In this document: piece by piece, positions 1 to 11,982 of the stretch | Layout: every line of letters starts with the position of its first letter | How positions within the stretch are numbered: the first letter of the stretch is position 1 | Assembly: GCA_020466095.1 (NCBI GenBank) | Contig: CM035809.1 | Coordinates: 28,249,563-28,313,562, forward strand | Direction: 5' to 3' | Origin: Chlorops oryzae | Taxonomy: Eukaryota; Arthropoda; Insecta; Diptera; Chloropidae | DNA length: 64,000 nucleotides | Made by a program: the position numbers and the translations under genes | The notes under the pieces: model-generated | Database searches by the model: none | Seen by the model: only the letters and a program-made list of their open reading frames with translations | Told to the model about the DNA's origin: nothing

Positions 1-494
1 ATTGAAAGTACCCAATTTTAAATTGTATAGTCGGCACGCGCAAGAGCACTTTTCCAACTAAAAATTGGCCAATTAAAAGTTGAGTAGTCGGCGCCAAGCC
101 TAAGAAATGTGATGATTTGATAACCTAAAAAAAAAAACACAAGAAAAGAAACTAAATCTATGCAACACTGTCAAAGCGCTTTGGTTGTTGTTTGTTTTCT
201 TTTAAGTTTACAATTTTTTTAAATGCCTATGAAAATGAGTATACGTAAGCTAAGCGAAAATAAAAATAAAAAAACCAATCTAAACTATGAACATAAAATC
301 AAATTTTAAATTAAAAACAAAAAAAAACAATTGAAGTGAACTCGTATTTCTGAATTGCTAATGCCCGGTTTCCAATAGCGCGTAGATTCCTACAAATATG
401 CAAAACATATGCAACCTAGCCAACTATGTATTTGATTGGATCTGATTCGATACATTTGGATTTGTTGAATATTTGCAGGAATTTCCGCGATATT
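1..494. other. AT-rich noncoding, no gene seen
   Basis: Rich in poly-A and poly-T runs. No coding frame with plausible composition and no known motif was seen. Confidence 0.6.
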
Positions 495-712
495 CAGGGA
501 TGTCACAGAATCCGATAGCTATCGGAATTGGAATTTTAGTCGACTGAATTTTCATATATTTTTCATAAACAGCTGGATAAAATATGGTTCTGTAAAATTA
601 AGAACCGATAGTAGTTCCGATTGAAAATCAAAAAAAAATTGTAAATTCTGTATGAAAATTCGATCGGTTTGAATTCCGATTTCGACAGCTATCGGATTCT
701 GTGACACCCCTG
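495..712. repeat. hAT-like MITE, CAGGG-type ends (copy 1)
   Basis: Begins CAGGGATGTCACAGAATCC and ends with the near-exact reverse complement (GGATTCTGTGACACCCCTG), so it has imperfect terminal inverted repeats of about 30 bp around an AT-rich core. Related copies lie at 14467-14689 and 43893-44115. CAGGG termini suggest a non-autonomous hAT element, but no clean 8-bp target duplication is visible here. It has no coding capacity. Confidence 0.7.
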
Positions 713-1369
713 ATTAAAAAGCGGGCACAAATTGATTTTTTTTTAGAAAGAAACATACATCATTTCTCATTCTAACAATTTCAATTCGAAGAATCAGCAA
801 TATTTTATAAGTTATAACTTAGAAACTGGGCATATATTTAAAGTCTTATTTCTTTGTTCGAATTGTAAGCATTTCGTTTTAATGATCGATCACCTACACT
901 GTGTATACCTATGTGGGCGAAAATGTTCCAACTTTCGAATTTAAGCACACGACGATGTTTCACTTCAATTAAATAACTAAGAGAGCTTTAACTGAAAACT
1001 GATGATTTTCAGGCCAGTTACAAGGGAAGGAAAGAATTTTCCGAACAAAAATTTGAAAATCATAAATAAAACTTAAATTTTAAAATAAGCCAGTCCAAGT
1101 AAGAGCGATGAAAATTTTTGTTTTTTTTTCGATTTTCACAACTCCCGTTGTCTCTCACATAAATTTGAAATTACATTTATTTTTTTTTCCATTTTTAGCA
1201 CATTGAAATTTCATTTTGATCGAAGGGAAAATAAAAATTAAGCACTAGGGGATACAGATGACAATCGATTTCATTTGATACAATGGATTAAGTTTAGTTC
1301 GGCTTGGAAAGCAATTTTTTTTTTTTTTGGTTTTTACAAACTGAATTGATTTTCGTATATGGGAAAACT
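713..1369. other. AT-rich noncoding, no gene seen
   Basis: AT-rich sequence with many T and A runs. No supported gene or repeat boundary was found. Confidence 0.55.
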
Positions 1370-1700
1370 TTTTGTCACGTCCGAGCATATCTAATTGGCT
1401 TTCTCGATCAGCATAAAATTTTTATACATAAGTATAAGAGTTGCGCGATATTAGTAGATACAAAATCACCATTTTCCACATTCTTAAATTCGGGACTTAA
1501 AAATGCTAAAGCAACTGTCACGTCCGTTGGGAAATACACATATGGACATTTCCTGAAAAAGTAATGTTTTTGTCGCGGCCGTATGGGGGCGATTAGCTGC
1601 ATGAAAGTACATATGTAACTACTATTTGCCGCATTCTTGAATTCGGGACTTAAAATTACTCATGTAAGTGTAGCGTCCGTGTGGAAATGCCCATATGTAT
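1370..1700 (+). repeat. Two diverged copies of a dispersed repeat
   Basis: The segments at about 1370-1500 and 1567-1700 both contain a form of CATTCTTAAATTCGGGACTT, preceded by a 'gtcacgtcc/gtcgcggcc' type sequence and followed by a 'cgtccgt.ggaaat' stretch. A third copy lies at about 14250-14420. The family and its ends are unknown. Confidence 0.55.
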
Positions 1701-2365
1701 TTTCAAATTTACGTCCGAAAGTGAAGAATAATCAATTTTTTTTTTGAAATTGACTTGATATTTCGGTTTTCGGCGGAACGCTCGATAAAAAATTGTACCA
1801 AAACAATTTTAATTTTAATTTTTTTTTTTTTTTGAATTTGTTAACCAGACTCCGAGCTTGGCTAACTGATCAATTGTGGGCGGGAATATACCCAAAACAA
1901 TAGTCTAATAATGCGTAAGTTGAATCGTAAGAATCGATGATAAACCGAGGAGGTGAATAAAGGAGAATAATTTAACGAACCGAAGGAAACGAGAGACACT
2001 TCGAAACGTATATACATATACGACAAAACGGCTTAAATTTTTTTTTTTTTATCTATAAGAATGTATTTTTATGTAAATCCATTATTACATCGTTAAGTAT
2101 CTATGTTAAAAATTGATGAATTTTCTTCCGTTAAATTGCGTTCTTCACGTCGGATGTGAACGTTTTTTGGAAAAAAGATTTGCATGTGGTTGGCAGACGA
2201 CGAGACGGCAAATGAGATGAGACGAAGAAGAAGAAGGAGGAGGGGAGGGAGGGGAGGAGAAACAAAATCTAGCGTAAGAAAAATGTAATAAAAAATGAAC
2301 TACCTATATAAAATAATTTTTTTTTTTCAAATCGACTATGAACGATAAAACGCGTTTATATATGA

Positions 2366-2398
<33 letters not shown>

Positions 2399-2724
2399 TT
2401 AAAAATAAATATATTCTCCAATGTATATCAATTTATATACATGCAACATACATACGTGCGTATTTAAGTATGTAAAACATTTTCTACCTAAGGATCTATT
2501 TAATATTATAATGAGAGACAGAAAATAATAAAGATGGAAGAGTTTGTTAAAAGTTCCAAGATATTTTCAATGCTGTTCAATCATTTTCAAATCTTTTCGA
2601 GTTACTGAAAGTACTTGATAATAGGAGAAAATCTCTATATTTAGATTTGCTAGGTTGTCTGCAGGTCAATTTCAAATCGCCCTCGAGAGTGTGGCCGAGA
2701 ATTCAGTTGCAACTTTTTTTGGCT
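1701..2724. other. Noncoding, with TA dinucleotide run
   Basis: No gene seen. It contains a TA-rich microsatellite at about 2356-2400 and purine-rich GGAGG/GAAGA runs near 2224-2260. Confidence 0.6.
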
Positions 2725-2728
2725 TTAA

Positions 2729-3460
2729 GGGGGTCTTCTCATTGAGCAACTTTTTTTTTCGACTTTTTTTTTTGCATTTATTTATAGCTTGGGTAGTTGT
2801 GAATATGCCCCTAAAAGGATTTTTTGAAATTCGAAATAGTTTAGAGGATATAGCCTTCTTTGTCGAGCAAGATCTGCGCTAAAACGAGTAATTTTTGCGT
2901 TGCTTCAAACTTTAAACGCGTTTATCTCGAAACCACGTTTTTCGAACTGGCGGCCATGATATCTCCAGTTCAACTGAACCGATTTTCATGAAACAAAGTG
3001 GAATCGACGCAGAATTGTCACCATTCTCGGGTGAACCTCGACCATATTTAAAAAAATTTTTTACTATTTTTTTTTTACACTAAACTACAAAAAAAAGCCC
3101 GAAATTGAAATTTTTTTTTTGAATGGCCGCCATTTTGTCAAAAAAAATCACAAAATTAAGCTTGAGGTTCACCCGAGAATTACATCTATACTGATTATAA
3201 CCCCGTTTTTTTTTCCATTTCGGACGCTCCGGAGACCCGGAATCGTGGCCGCCGTGACGGCACCTTTTTTTTCACCACCAACTTTGAAGTCTCATTACTT
3301 TTTGAACAGCCCACGTATCGAGGCAAAAAATTTTTTTTTATTTACTTTGAACTTTTTGTAATACAATAAATAAAAAAAGTTTTCAATTATTCTTTGCGTT
3401 TTCAAATAAGAATTTTTTTAAAAAGGGTCCAAAAAACGGGTTTTCAATGAGAAGACCCCC
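2729..3460. repeat. TTAA-flanked MITE (piggyBac-like)
   Basis: A 732-bp element with 17-bp terminal inverted repeats, GGGGGTCTTCTCATTGA at the left and its reverse complement at the right. It is bracketed by TTAA at 2725-2728 and 3461-3464. A TTAA duplication is the hallmark of piggyBac-type transposition; no transposase is present, so it would be non-autonomous. Short open frames inside it are poly-Phe-like and not genes. Confidence 0.72.
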
Positions 3461-3633
3461 TTAACTTATAGTAATATCTTGTAAGCCGTTTTGTTTAATT
3501 TTCTTATCAATCACAAAGTTTTACCCTTAGACATGGAGAATAGAACTGTAATAATAATGACCTTAAAAAACTAATAAAAAAAAAAACTGTGAAATTGCAG
3601 TCCTAGATAATAGCGAAGGTACTAAGTACCAAT

Positions 3634-3639
3634 TTTATT
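3634..3639 (-). promoter_or_regulatory. Polyadenylation signal of the DJ-1 gene
   Basis: AATAAA on the minus strand, about 60 nt downstream of the DJ-1 stop codon (TGA at 3700-3698). The spacing is usual for a fly 3' UTR. Confidence 0.6.
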
Positions 3640-3697
3640 CTCAATCAGTTGAGTAATAACAACAGTTCTCTCAATCTCTATTTAACTAATTTCAAAT

Positions 3698-6004
3698 TCA
3701 ACCATAAATCATTCCTTTTGCAACTTCCTTCGCCTTGTCAGGGCCAACTAAAGCTTCAACAATTTTAAGTGCAAAATCAATGGCTGTACCAGGTCCCCGA
3801 CTTGTTATCAAATTCCCATCCTGCACGACCTTTTGGTCCTCGACGTACTTGTATTTCTCTTCCAATTGTGATTTAAATGAAGGATATGAAGTCAATCGCT
3901 TGCCCACGCCGATATTATGATAAGCTAGAGCAGTTGGAGCAGCACAGATTGCAGCAATAAAGCAATTGTTGTCTTCTTGTCTCTTAAGGATCTCTCCAAC
4001 AAAAGCCGAACCGCAAAATGCTTTTGATGCACCCAAACCTCCTGGCAGGACAACTACATCGAATTTGCCATCCTTCTCGTCCTTCAGTGCTGTTTCTGGT
4101 ACAACAACAACGTCGCGTGAGCAGGTCACATTTTCAGTGCCATCGAATCCAGCAACAACGACCTTCATCTGAGAGAAAAGATAATGATGATAAGTTCAGT
4201 GCTCAACAAACTTTTTTCAATACTGATTTTTTATGGCAGCAGCTGGGATGTAAAATTAACCGATGGCTAACTATAAGAGCTTATATTATATTGGGGGCGT
4301 GGCGGTAGGAGTTTAACGAATAATTCGGCGATCTTGATCACCATAAGATGTCTCATTGTTTCGAACGAAAATGAATTCTTAATCTTTCTATAAAGCGGCC
4401 TTTACACGTTCATGTGTACCTGCAAGCATTTTACATCATGCAAAGAAATTCCAAAAACAATTTCTAAAAGTTTTTGGGTTCGTTTTTGCCTACACACTGT
4501 CATTCTTTTCATCACGCCACGCATGACTGCAGGTAAACGTGAACGTGTAAAGGCCGCTTAAGATTCAGGAGAGGAAATTCTTATGTTTTTGTTTTACTCT
4601 CTGCATCAGAAATGTTGCGAGTGTTTGCATTCGCAAATGCGGAGCTCTCATGAATTTCGACATCTACAATGTAGATTCTACATCCAGATGGACAGACGTA
4701 AGGCACAACCGTGATTATACGCTATTTTGTTGATTTAAAATTGATTAACAATGGATCAAAATAGGACGAAGAAGTAAGGGTGTTATAGTCAGGCGAGCAA
4801 GACATACATGTTCAAATAATTTTTTAAAATTAAGAGGTGTTTAAGGCCATAAGGAGCCCCATATACCGACTTTTGTTAAATTTCTTTATGAAAACTACCC
4901 TTTTGCCACGCCCACTTTTCCAATTTTTTTTTGTTTTCTAATCGGAGGCCTTAATATACGCTCAAATTCTAAGTTTCAGTGGAATAATTCAAAAAAATCC
5001 GATTTTGGGGCAGTTTTGAGATTTTTGTGACAGACCCTAGTACTGGAGGTACCCTTAATAATGGACCGATCAAAAAAATTTTTGAAGAGGAAGTTTTTGG
5101 TTACAAAGGAAGCATAACTGCCAAATTTCGATTAAGTCCCATTTGAATTTCGGGTGTAGGAAGCCATTTTCGAAAAACGCTCATCGGCCACGCCCACTTT
5201 CAAATTTTTGGAAATCGTATTACTTGCCTTTAAGAATGTTAAAATATCAAATTTCATCAAATTATGTTGAAAAACTTCGATTTTAGAGCAGTTTTTTTGA
5301 TTTTCATAACAGACCCTAGTACTGGAGGTACCCCTAAAAATGGTCCGATCGGGTCCATTCTCGAACTTGTTCTTACCCATGTCCCCGTGAGAACGCATAC
5401 CAAATTTCGTCAAGATAGCTCAACTCCTTCGGTAAGATAACTGTATACAGACAGACGGACATGTCTAAATCGAATCTCCTGGTGACGCTGATCATTTCTA
5501 TATATATTGTGTATATTCTATCTCAACTGGTTCTGGGTGTTACACACAACTACACAAACGCAATATACCCTCGACACAGAGTGTGTCGGGTATAAAAAGA
5601 CGTCAAAGGTGGTTTTTCTAATTTATGGATAAACAAATATCCACACTAAATATGGCTTAAGTTTACTTAACGGGCGTTTGTGGGATTTCGCCCATATTTG
5701 ATACATAGACGACCTTTATATGAACGCATAAGTCGAGTAATTCTACCTATGTTTCTAATATTTCATATCTACAGAATCTCCTCAAAATGATATCCGCATC
5801 CGCTGCCTCATCCGTCGATGTCAAAAAACCGCATCCGCAACATTCCTAACGTACATACATAGAATTTAAAAAACGCAAACACCAAATGCCATATATATTC
5901 TGATACGTTTGACTTACACCTCCCCGCCGGAGAACGTCGATGGTTATGACGGCTTCCATTTCTTCAGATCCATTTGGTAAAATCAGTAGCGCAGTCTTTG
6001 GCAT
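3698..6004 (-). CDS. DJ-1: DJ-1/PARK7 family protein deglycase, 2 coding exons
   Basis: Joining exon 1 (6004-5918) to exon 2 (4168-3698) gives a 185-residue protein, close to the 187-189 of fly and human DJ-1. The GTAAGTC donor follows 5918 and the CTCTCAG acceptor precedes 4168, in phase 0, leaving a 1749-nt intron. Residues seen: GSEEME with the conserved acidic residue near position 17, the CSRD motif with Cys45, LPGGLG (70-75), the nucleophile elbow AAICAAP with Cys104 (human Cys106), and SRGPGT. The cysteine equivalent to human Cys53 is Val. Family members act in oxidative-stress defence, and glyoxalase or deglycase activity is reported. The start chosen, MPKTALLIL, matches family length. 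The frame is open upstream to ATG 6136-6134, adding 44 residues rich in Arg, Ser and Lys with no acidic residue, a possible mitochondrial presequence. I cannot tell alpha from beta paralogue. Confidence 0.93.
4393..4559. repeat. Short MITE in the DJ-1 intron
   Basis: Starts AAGCGGCCTTTACACGTTCA and ends with its reverse complement, giving 20-bp terminal inverted repeats around about 127 bp. It is noncoding. No target duplication is evident. Confidence 0.7.
4775..5596 (+). repeat. Dispersed ~820-bp element with ACCCGACACA-type ends (copy 1)
   Basis: Diagnostic segments in order: 'taagggtgttatagtc', the 'ggccttaatatacgctcaaattc' block, 'acagaccctagtactggagg' (twice), 'gacggacatgtctaaatcga', 'cctggtgacgctgatcattt', and the end 'gtgtgtcgggtataaaa'. 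Better copies lie at 61312-62166 (+) and 62826-63668 (-), and a decayed one at 48740-49430. It lies in the DJ-1 intron. The superfamily is unknown, and no transposase or reverse transcriptase was seen. Confidence 0.75.
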
Positions 6005-6136
6005 AACGAAGCAAGCGTTCGCGTTGTGTCGAGAATTTTTCTGGCCGAAACTATAGCGCTTTGCGACGAATAATCGGGATGAAGATTTGGAAAAAAATCC
6101 GGCTCGCACGATTGAAAGCAAAACTGACGAGTTCAT

Positions 6137-6788
6137 CCCTCTCGCTCTCTTAAACGCTAACGGCACTACAGTTATCTCTCTCTCTCTAAGCCCAGCTGAC
6201 GATGGGACAGTGCTACCATTTAACAAAAAATTTTTTCCATTCAACAAAAGCTACCAAAAAATTTTTTAAAACAAATTTCGGATATTTCAATTTAATAAAA
6301 CATTCTTTTAGAAGAAAATAAAACAAGGTAATTTGATTTGTTCGTTTTTTTTTTCTTCTTCGAATTTTGTGTTTTGAGAAAAAGTTTCCGATAGCACAGG
6401 AATTCCTTCAAATACTTATTTAACACATCGAAACATATGCAAACAGTTACAATCAAAAGCGCAGTTAATTGTAACTGCTTCTATACGTTTGAATGTGCTG
6501 AATATTTGGTGAAATTCCAGCGCATTAGTAAGTCGTTTCAGCTAAATTGTTAAGGCGTTTGCGTTATCAAGTGGGCAATAATCGTCTGACTATATGTTCC
6601 TGTCGCCTTTGTGAAATCAGTGGCGTAGCGAGGACTAATCTATACGTGGGCGAGATGAATTATCGAGGCCCTATAATTTTTGTTATACTTACAAACTATG
6701 CCTGTATCTTTCATCTCATGCTCTCTTACATCGGAGTCTGTAAGACCAAAAATTTTCTAAAGCTCTCTTACGTAATTAATGGACAGCC
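6137..6788. other. Upstream region of DJ-1, no other gene seen
   Basis: It holds a run of minus-strand GAGA repeats near 6174-6188 and one 'cagtggcgtagcgagg' terminus near 6619-6634, which resembles the ends of the element at 57115-57260. No coding feature was seen. The DJ-1 transcription start probably lies here. Confidence 0.45.
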
Positions 6789-6935
6789 CATGATACAAGA
6801 AAACAAGATTGCGCCATGCTATTAAAAAAAAATTAAAAAGCCGGTTTAACATGGGAAACAACAAAAACGAATCGCGATTTTGAGTTTGTGACGTTTCCTC
6901 TCTCCAGTGGAGCTATCTTGTTTTCTTGTATCATG
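6789..6935. repeat. P- or hAT-type MITE, copy 1 (internally deleted)
   Basis: A 147-bp element with ends CATGATACAAGAAAACAAGA and the inverse. It is flanked by the exact 8-bp duplication GGACAGCC at 6781-6788 and 6936-6943. It lacks about 85 bp of the left interior present in the 7164 and 12407 copies. Confidence 0.88.
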
Positions 6936-7163
6936 GGACAGCCTAAGTCCTTAAATTGACTTGGCACGAGGCCTTTTTAGGCCACGGCTAGCTACGGTAC
7001 TGTATGAAATCCCACCTACAAAAATATTAGGGACGAGTTCAAGAGACTGTTTCCTTCATTTTGATCTTTTTTAATGAAATCTAATGACTTTTGAAATTAA
7101 TTCCATGTGTCACATGGCTTAACTGTGACAGTAGCAGAAGCTACTCGAAAACTTAGCAGAAAC

Positions 7164-7394
7164 CATGATACAAGAAAACAAGATAGCGCCACTTCAGTAC
7201 CGCTATTTTGTGGCTCTCTCTGAGAGCCGAAAATTGATTTTGTGACGTCACTGAGCAAGAAATTGTTGTTGTTTCCCATGCTATTGAAAAAAGTAAAAAG
7301 CCGGTTTAACATGGGAAACAACAACAACGAATCGCGATTTTGAGTTTGTGACGTTTCCTCTCTCTATCGCGCTATCTTGTTTTCTTGTATCATG
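7164..7394. repeat. P- or hAT-type MITE, copy 2
   Basis: A 231-bp element with the same ends as the 6789 copy and an exact 8-bp target duplication GCAGAAAC at 7156-7163 and 7395-7402. Inside is a second inverted repeat (GTTGTTTCCCATG ... CATGGGAAACAAC), so the strand can fold into a long hairpin. Confidence 0.9.
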
Positions 7395-8640
7395 GCAGAA
7401 ACCACATTAAAATTTTCACTCAGTTCTTAAAATGAATTTTTCGGATTTTTTGGGTTTTTGGTCCAAAACACTCTAAACTTCCTCTTGCCGGGGCCCTTTT
7501 TTTTTTGGTTAATGTCTCATAATGGTTCATTATACCACTGTGCCCAATATAAGCACACTCCCTAAGCACTGTTTCCCTGGCTACGGCCCTGGAGAATACA
7601 TCCTAAATTAAGTTGAATTTCGAATGTTTTGCAGAGACTTTGGAGTGTTAGGTCTTAAGGGAAATATTTAGGGAAGCTTTTAATTATGAGAAAATTTCAA
7701 AAAAAACTTTATGAATTTTCCTTTTCAGGGGTTACACAAATCTCCTAAAAAGAAACTAACAGCAGTGCCTCGGAATAGTTTAAAAAACTTTCTGATTGAA
7801 AATGTGTTGCGAAAAAATATTCCTCTTTATCAACATTTCCCTAAAAGATTTTTTCTCTTCATTTTCGGTACTCTCTTTTCGCCAGCGAATATTTGCAAAA
7901 AAAAAAAATACCAATAATTATTCCCAAGAAGGAGTTGCTATTAACGACTTAACTTATCGGGCCGCCAATCATCATTAAGGCAACAAGAAAATGAATATCG
8001 ACGATCGGGCAGAATGTTGTACCACGTTCCGCCTTAATTAAACAAAATTTACAACGTGAGTCCAGTCTATACATACATAAGTCCTTTCGGCACTTTCACA
8101 AATTTTGAACGGGATGAAAAAAGGGATGCCATGCAATTGCCCAAAAAATTACAAAAAAATAAAAATAAATAAATAAAATATAAATACTCGTAAAAACACG
8201 CCTTTTCTGCGTGCTCTTCGCGGTCAGAATATTTATTTTATTTTTTGAATTCTTCATTTTTGGGTTCCAGATATGCCAATCTGTGCTCCTTTTTTTTTTT
8301 TGTTGAAATGTTTCCCTCGTTCGTTCTTTCCCGTGGGCATTTTTTTGGCGAATTAACGAAATTACAGGCCTTTGTCGTCGTCATTGTCCACGTTGTTAAA
8401 TTCCATGTGAGATAAAAAAAAGGAAAGTGGGTCTGTATTTATGTCTTACTACAAAGCAGCTTAAAGGGAACAAGTGGGACATGATGATGCTGGATGCTGG
8501 TTGGTTGGTTGGTTGGTCGACAGCGACAACAAATCGCGCTATTTGGTGCGAATTTCAAAGATCTCTCATTGGCAGACATTGGCTTTTTGAAACGCAAGGT
8601 ACTCAAATTTCCCAATTGAAAATACGAAATGGTTATTAAT
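7395..8640. other. Noncoding, no gene seen
   Basis: AT-rich. A fragment of the 'cctaaacnnttcccgaaataattttctg'-type dispersed repeat is seen around 7440-7580. No supported coding region. Confidence 0.5.
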
Positions 8641-9290
8641 ATGCCTCAGAATTTGAATATGTAAAATAATGAAAAAAAATTTTTTTTTAAATATTTTAAA
8701 AATATTCAAAAAAAATGCAACAAATTCAAAATTTTCAAAAAATATTTAAAAAATATTCAAACAAAAATGCAAAAAATTCAAAATATTCAAAAAATTCAAA
8801 ATATTCGAAAAAATCAAAAAAGTCAAAAAATTCAAAAAAATTCAAAAAAGTCAAAAAATTCAAAAAATACAAAAATTGAAAAAATCAAGAAAATCAAAAA
8901 ATTGAAAAAATTAAAAAAATTGAATAAATTAAAAAAATTAAAAAAGTTAAAAAAATTTTAAAAATTGAGAAAATTAAAAAAATTGAAAAAATTGAATAAA
9001 TTCAAAAAATTGAATAAATTGAAAAAAATGAAAAAATTGAATAAAATGAAAGAATTGAAAAAACTCAAAAAATTCAAAAAAACAAAAAATTTAAAAAATT
9101 CAAAAAAATTGAAAAAAACTGAAAAAATTCAAAACAATCAAAAAATTGAAAGAGTTGAACAAATTGAAAAAATTGAAAAATTGAAAAAATTGAAAAATTC
9201 AAAAATTTACAAAAATTGAAAAAATTCAAAAAATTGAAAAAAAATAAAAAAAAAATAAAAAAATTCAAAATCCGAGCTCCAGTTATTAAA
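8640..9290 (+). repeat. A/T-rich low-complexity block (AAATTGAAAA-type)
   Basis: More than 600 bp of imperfect AAAATT(C/G)A repeats on a strand nearly without G or C. The left edge reads 'cctcagaatttgaatatgta' and the right edge 'aatccgagctc'. The same two edges bracket the block at 50888-51805, so this is a dispersed element. The Lys/Ile/Asn-rich frames are artefacts of the repeat. Confidence 0.8.
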
Positions 9291-9439
9291 TTTTTCATCG
9301 ACGTATGCAGTGGTGTGCGTTTAAGGGAGTTGCAAAATTCGAGGAATAATAAAGGAATATGAAAAATTAATCGGTTGGAAGAGAAAAATTAGGAACCAAA
9401 GGGACATGAAAAATAAGTCGATTAGAAGAGAAAAAAAAA

Positions 9440-9610
9440 TAGGCGAAATGCGATATTCTTAAGCCAGGGGCGTCTACGCGGGATGGTTGTGGGGTTCAAT
9501 CTCCTTCCGAAATGCGGCAAATACTCTCGAATAAAGTTTCTTTTTTATGCCTAAAACCTCTCCCGAAATAATTTTCTGCGCACGCGCCCCAACGTATCTA
9601 TAGAAAACTT
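9440..9610 (+). repeat. Fragment of dispersed 'nnGAAATAATTTTCTGCG' repeat
   Basis: Contains 'ggggcgtctacgcggga', 'ggggttcaatctccttccga' and 'cccgaaataattttctgcgc'. Related pieces occur at 10430-10480, 12740-12790, 28790-28920 and 34795-34920, and as the unit of the tandem array at 30373-31560. Confidence 0.55.
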
Positions 9611-10384
9611 TTCGATCTTATGTAGCGCCATTATGGTTCTTTGTAAGAAAAAAAAAAAAAAAATGCCATAAATTGCAGTTGTCAACTTGTCCGCTATTCA
9701 GGACACGCATGGTATGACAGCTAATTATACGAATTTAAGCCTCAAATTTAGGGACATCGCAAAATCGATTGGAACGTGGGAACATTTCGAACCAATCAAA
9801 TGAACAATTTTTAATGAAATTATTAAGGAATAACCCGTTAAATTTCCTTTTCCAAAAAGCGATTTTAAGGTTCAAAACAAAAAAAAAAAGAAACTCCAAC
9901 TGAAAACGAAAGTGAAGTAGACCCAGCCGCTCCCAAACCGCCGTCGATTCGGCTTCCCAAGACATTGTTATTGCGCATGCGCGACAGTATTTTCTACGAT
10001 TTGTAGACAGCGACGCGTGATTAATAGCAACGCCGTTGGTGGGTGAGGCTCGAGCCAGCGTGCCGCATGCAAAACGATTTCGCTCAATGCGATCTCACGT
10101 AGCGCTCGCTGCTCTGTATGAACTGACGCGCAATGGACGTCGGTCGGTCGGATGGATTGTTAAGATTGAATGGATTCAATGAATGAATGGCTACGTGTGT
10201 CATTGATGGATTTGTCTCATAGCTCTTATGTTAATGACTAGTCGGATGAAGATCCTTGTGGAATGTTAAAGCTTCGTGGGACAAGTTTTTTTCTTTCGTA
10301 TTTTTATAACTTTTTTTTTTGTCTTTGGAACATCAGGAAAGGGCCTCTTTATTGACTATTTTAATGGCGAAAATTTCCTTCTAC

Positions 10385-10429
10385 AATTCAATTCAATTCA
10401 ATTCAATTCAATTCAATTCAATTCAATTC
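10385..10429 (+). repeat. (AATTC)n microsatellite
   Basis: About nine uninterrupted 5-bp units. Confidence 0.95.
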
Positions 10430-11936
10430 AGCTCCAGGAGCGTACGCAAAAAGCTATTTCGGGAGGGGTTATTTGTGGAACAAAAAAAGTTAAAATCAAG
10501 ACTATTTTCTCTTCTTTTGTCCTTCCTTGCATTGCGGAGGGGAGTTTTGATATCCGCAATCAACCCCATATGTACGCTCCTAAATTTACAATGTCGCATT
10601 TCTCCTTTTTTCTCTTCTTATCGACAAAATTTTCATGTTCCTTTATGATGCAGCGCGATTTTGAACCCCCAAAATAGCCTCCTGTGTATGCTCATTAGTT
10701 TTAGAACGTCACATTACTCTTCTCATCTTTCTAATTTTCCTTAGCGGCTCCCTCGTATTTCAGAAGGAGTTTGAGACCAGCCCCCCTGGGTACGTCACTG
10801 TTGAGTCGAATTCAAGAAGCTTTGGAAGACCGCATCCACAGCCCTAAATGCATAAATTAAGCTCGAACTGGACCTGGAAGAAACTTTGAGTGGTAAGTAA
10901 GTTCATGGATAAGAAGGAAGCAGAGCGTAGAGGCCGAGTCCAGCGGCATGAGGCGCGGTCCACTGCGTGCGGTTGAAGGCGTCGGCGTCGTAACTGTAAA
11001 CTGTGATCTAGAATTGTTCGGCTAGCATTCGTCAATCCGTCAAAACGTCGCGAAGACTCAAAGGGAGCCGGTGCCGCGTTGCTGATTTATGAGTGCAATA
11101 ATTGAGAAAATTCGGCGGTCGACGGTCGGCATTGCGTGCTGCATGAAGGTGCAACGGACGCTCTGCTCAGCCGAACAAATTGGTCAGTGAGCGCAAAATC
11201 CCAGCTCGCTAGATAACTGGCTGGCTGGCTGACTAATTTCATCTTCGCTGACTAAGCGCAAGCGCATCCACGGCGCTGTGATTAATGCGAAATGCATTTC
11301 GATCAGTGAAGCTTATCTGATCTGCCAAGAGGCGGTGCGCATGCGCACGCGCACGCATGCTCCGTTAAGCTGCCCAGTCACTGACTCCAATTCGTCAGAG
11401 ATTCCTGCTTCACCTGCTTTTTTTCAGTGAATCTTTCCTTTTTTTTTTTAACGATCGACAAAGCCACAAAATTTGGTCAGGTTCTAATGACCGATCACAA
11501 TAATCATAAAATCAAGCCCTTTACCTTCTGATGCGGCCATGTGCCCAAAGCCTTCGGCTGTCTTTACGAATGTTCGTCTTAATTGGGTCACGCAGCACAT
11601 GCATCATTGCCACTATCGACCCCAATAGCGTAAGTTATTGCATGGACATTACGATCCGCTGTCCGTCGTGATTTCCGATCACAAAGTAAAATGGTCCGAA
11701 TAATTTCGGCAATTCGCATTTCGATGCGCTTATCTCAATGGCATCGCGCATCTTCGAAATCGAAATCGAAATCGCTGCGCGCATGCGTGTTCCGGTGAAA
11801 TTTTCGGTTGCATCGAGCACGTACGCGAGCGCAGATTCGCGAGAAGGGCGGACGCTGAAAACGAAGCAGCATTTGACATCGTCGGCGTTATCCGCTTTCG
11901 TTAATGAGAAACGTGACATGCTGAATACGCGACTCG

Positions 11937-11938
<2 letters not shown>

Positions 11939-11978
<40 letters not shown>
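11939..11978 (+). repeat. (CT)n microsatellite
   Basis: About 18-20 CT units, which read GA on the minus strand. Long GA tracts can bind GAGA factor in flies; that role here is inference. Confidence 0.9.

Positions 11979-11982
<4 letters not shown>

Noticed and set aside
3735..4308. Plus-strand frames opposite DJ-1 exon 2
   Set aside because: Antisense shadows of a well-supported conserved exon.
8767..9219. Lys-rich coiled-coil-like frames
   Set aside because: Low-complexity AAAATTGAA repeats, not proteins.
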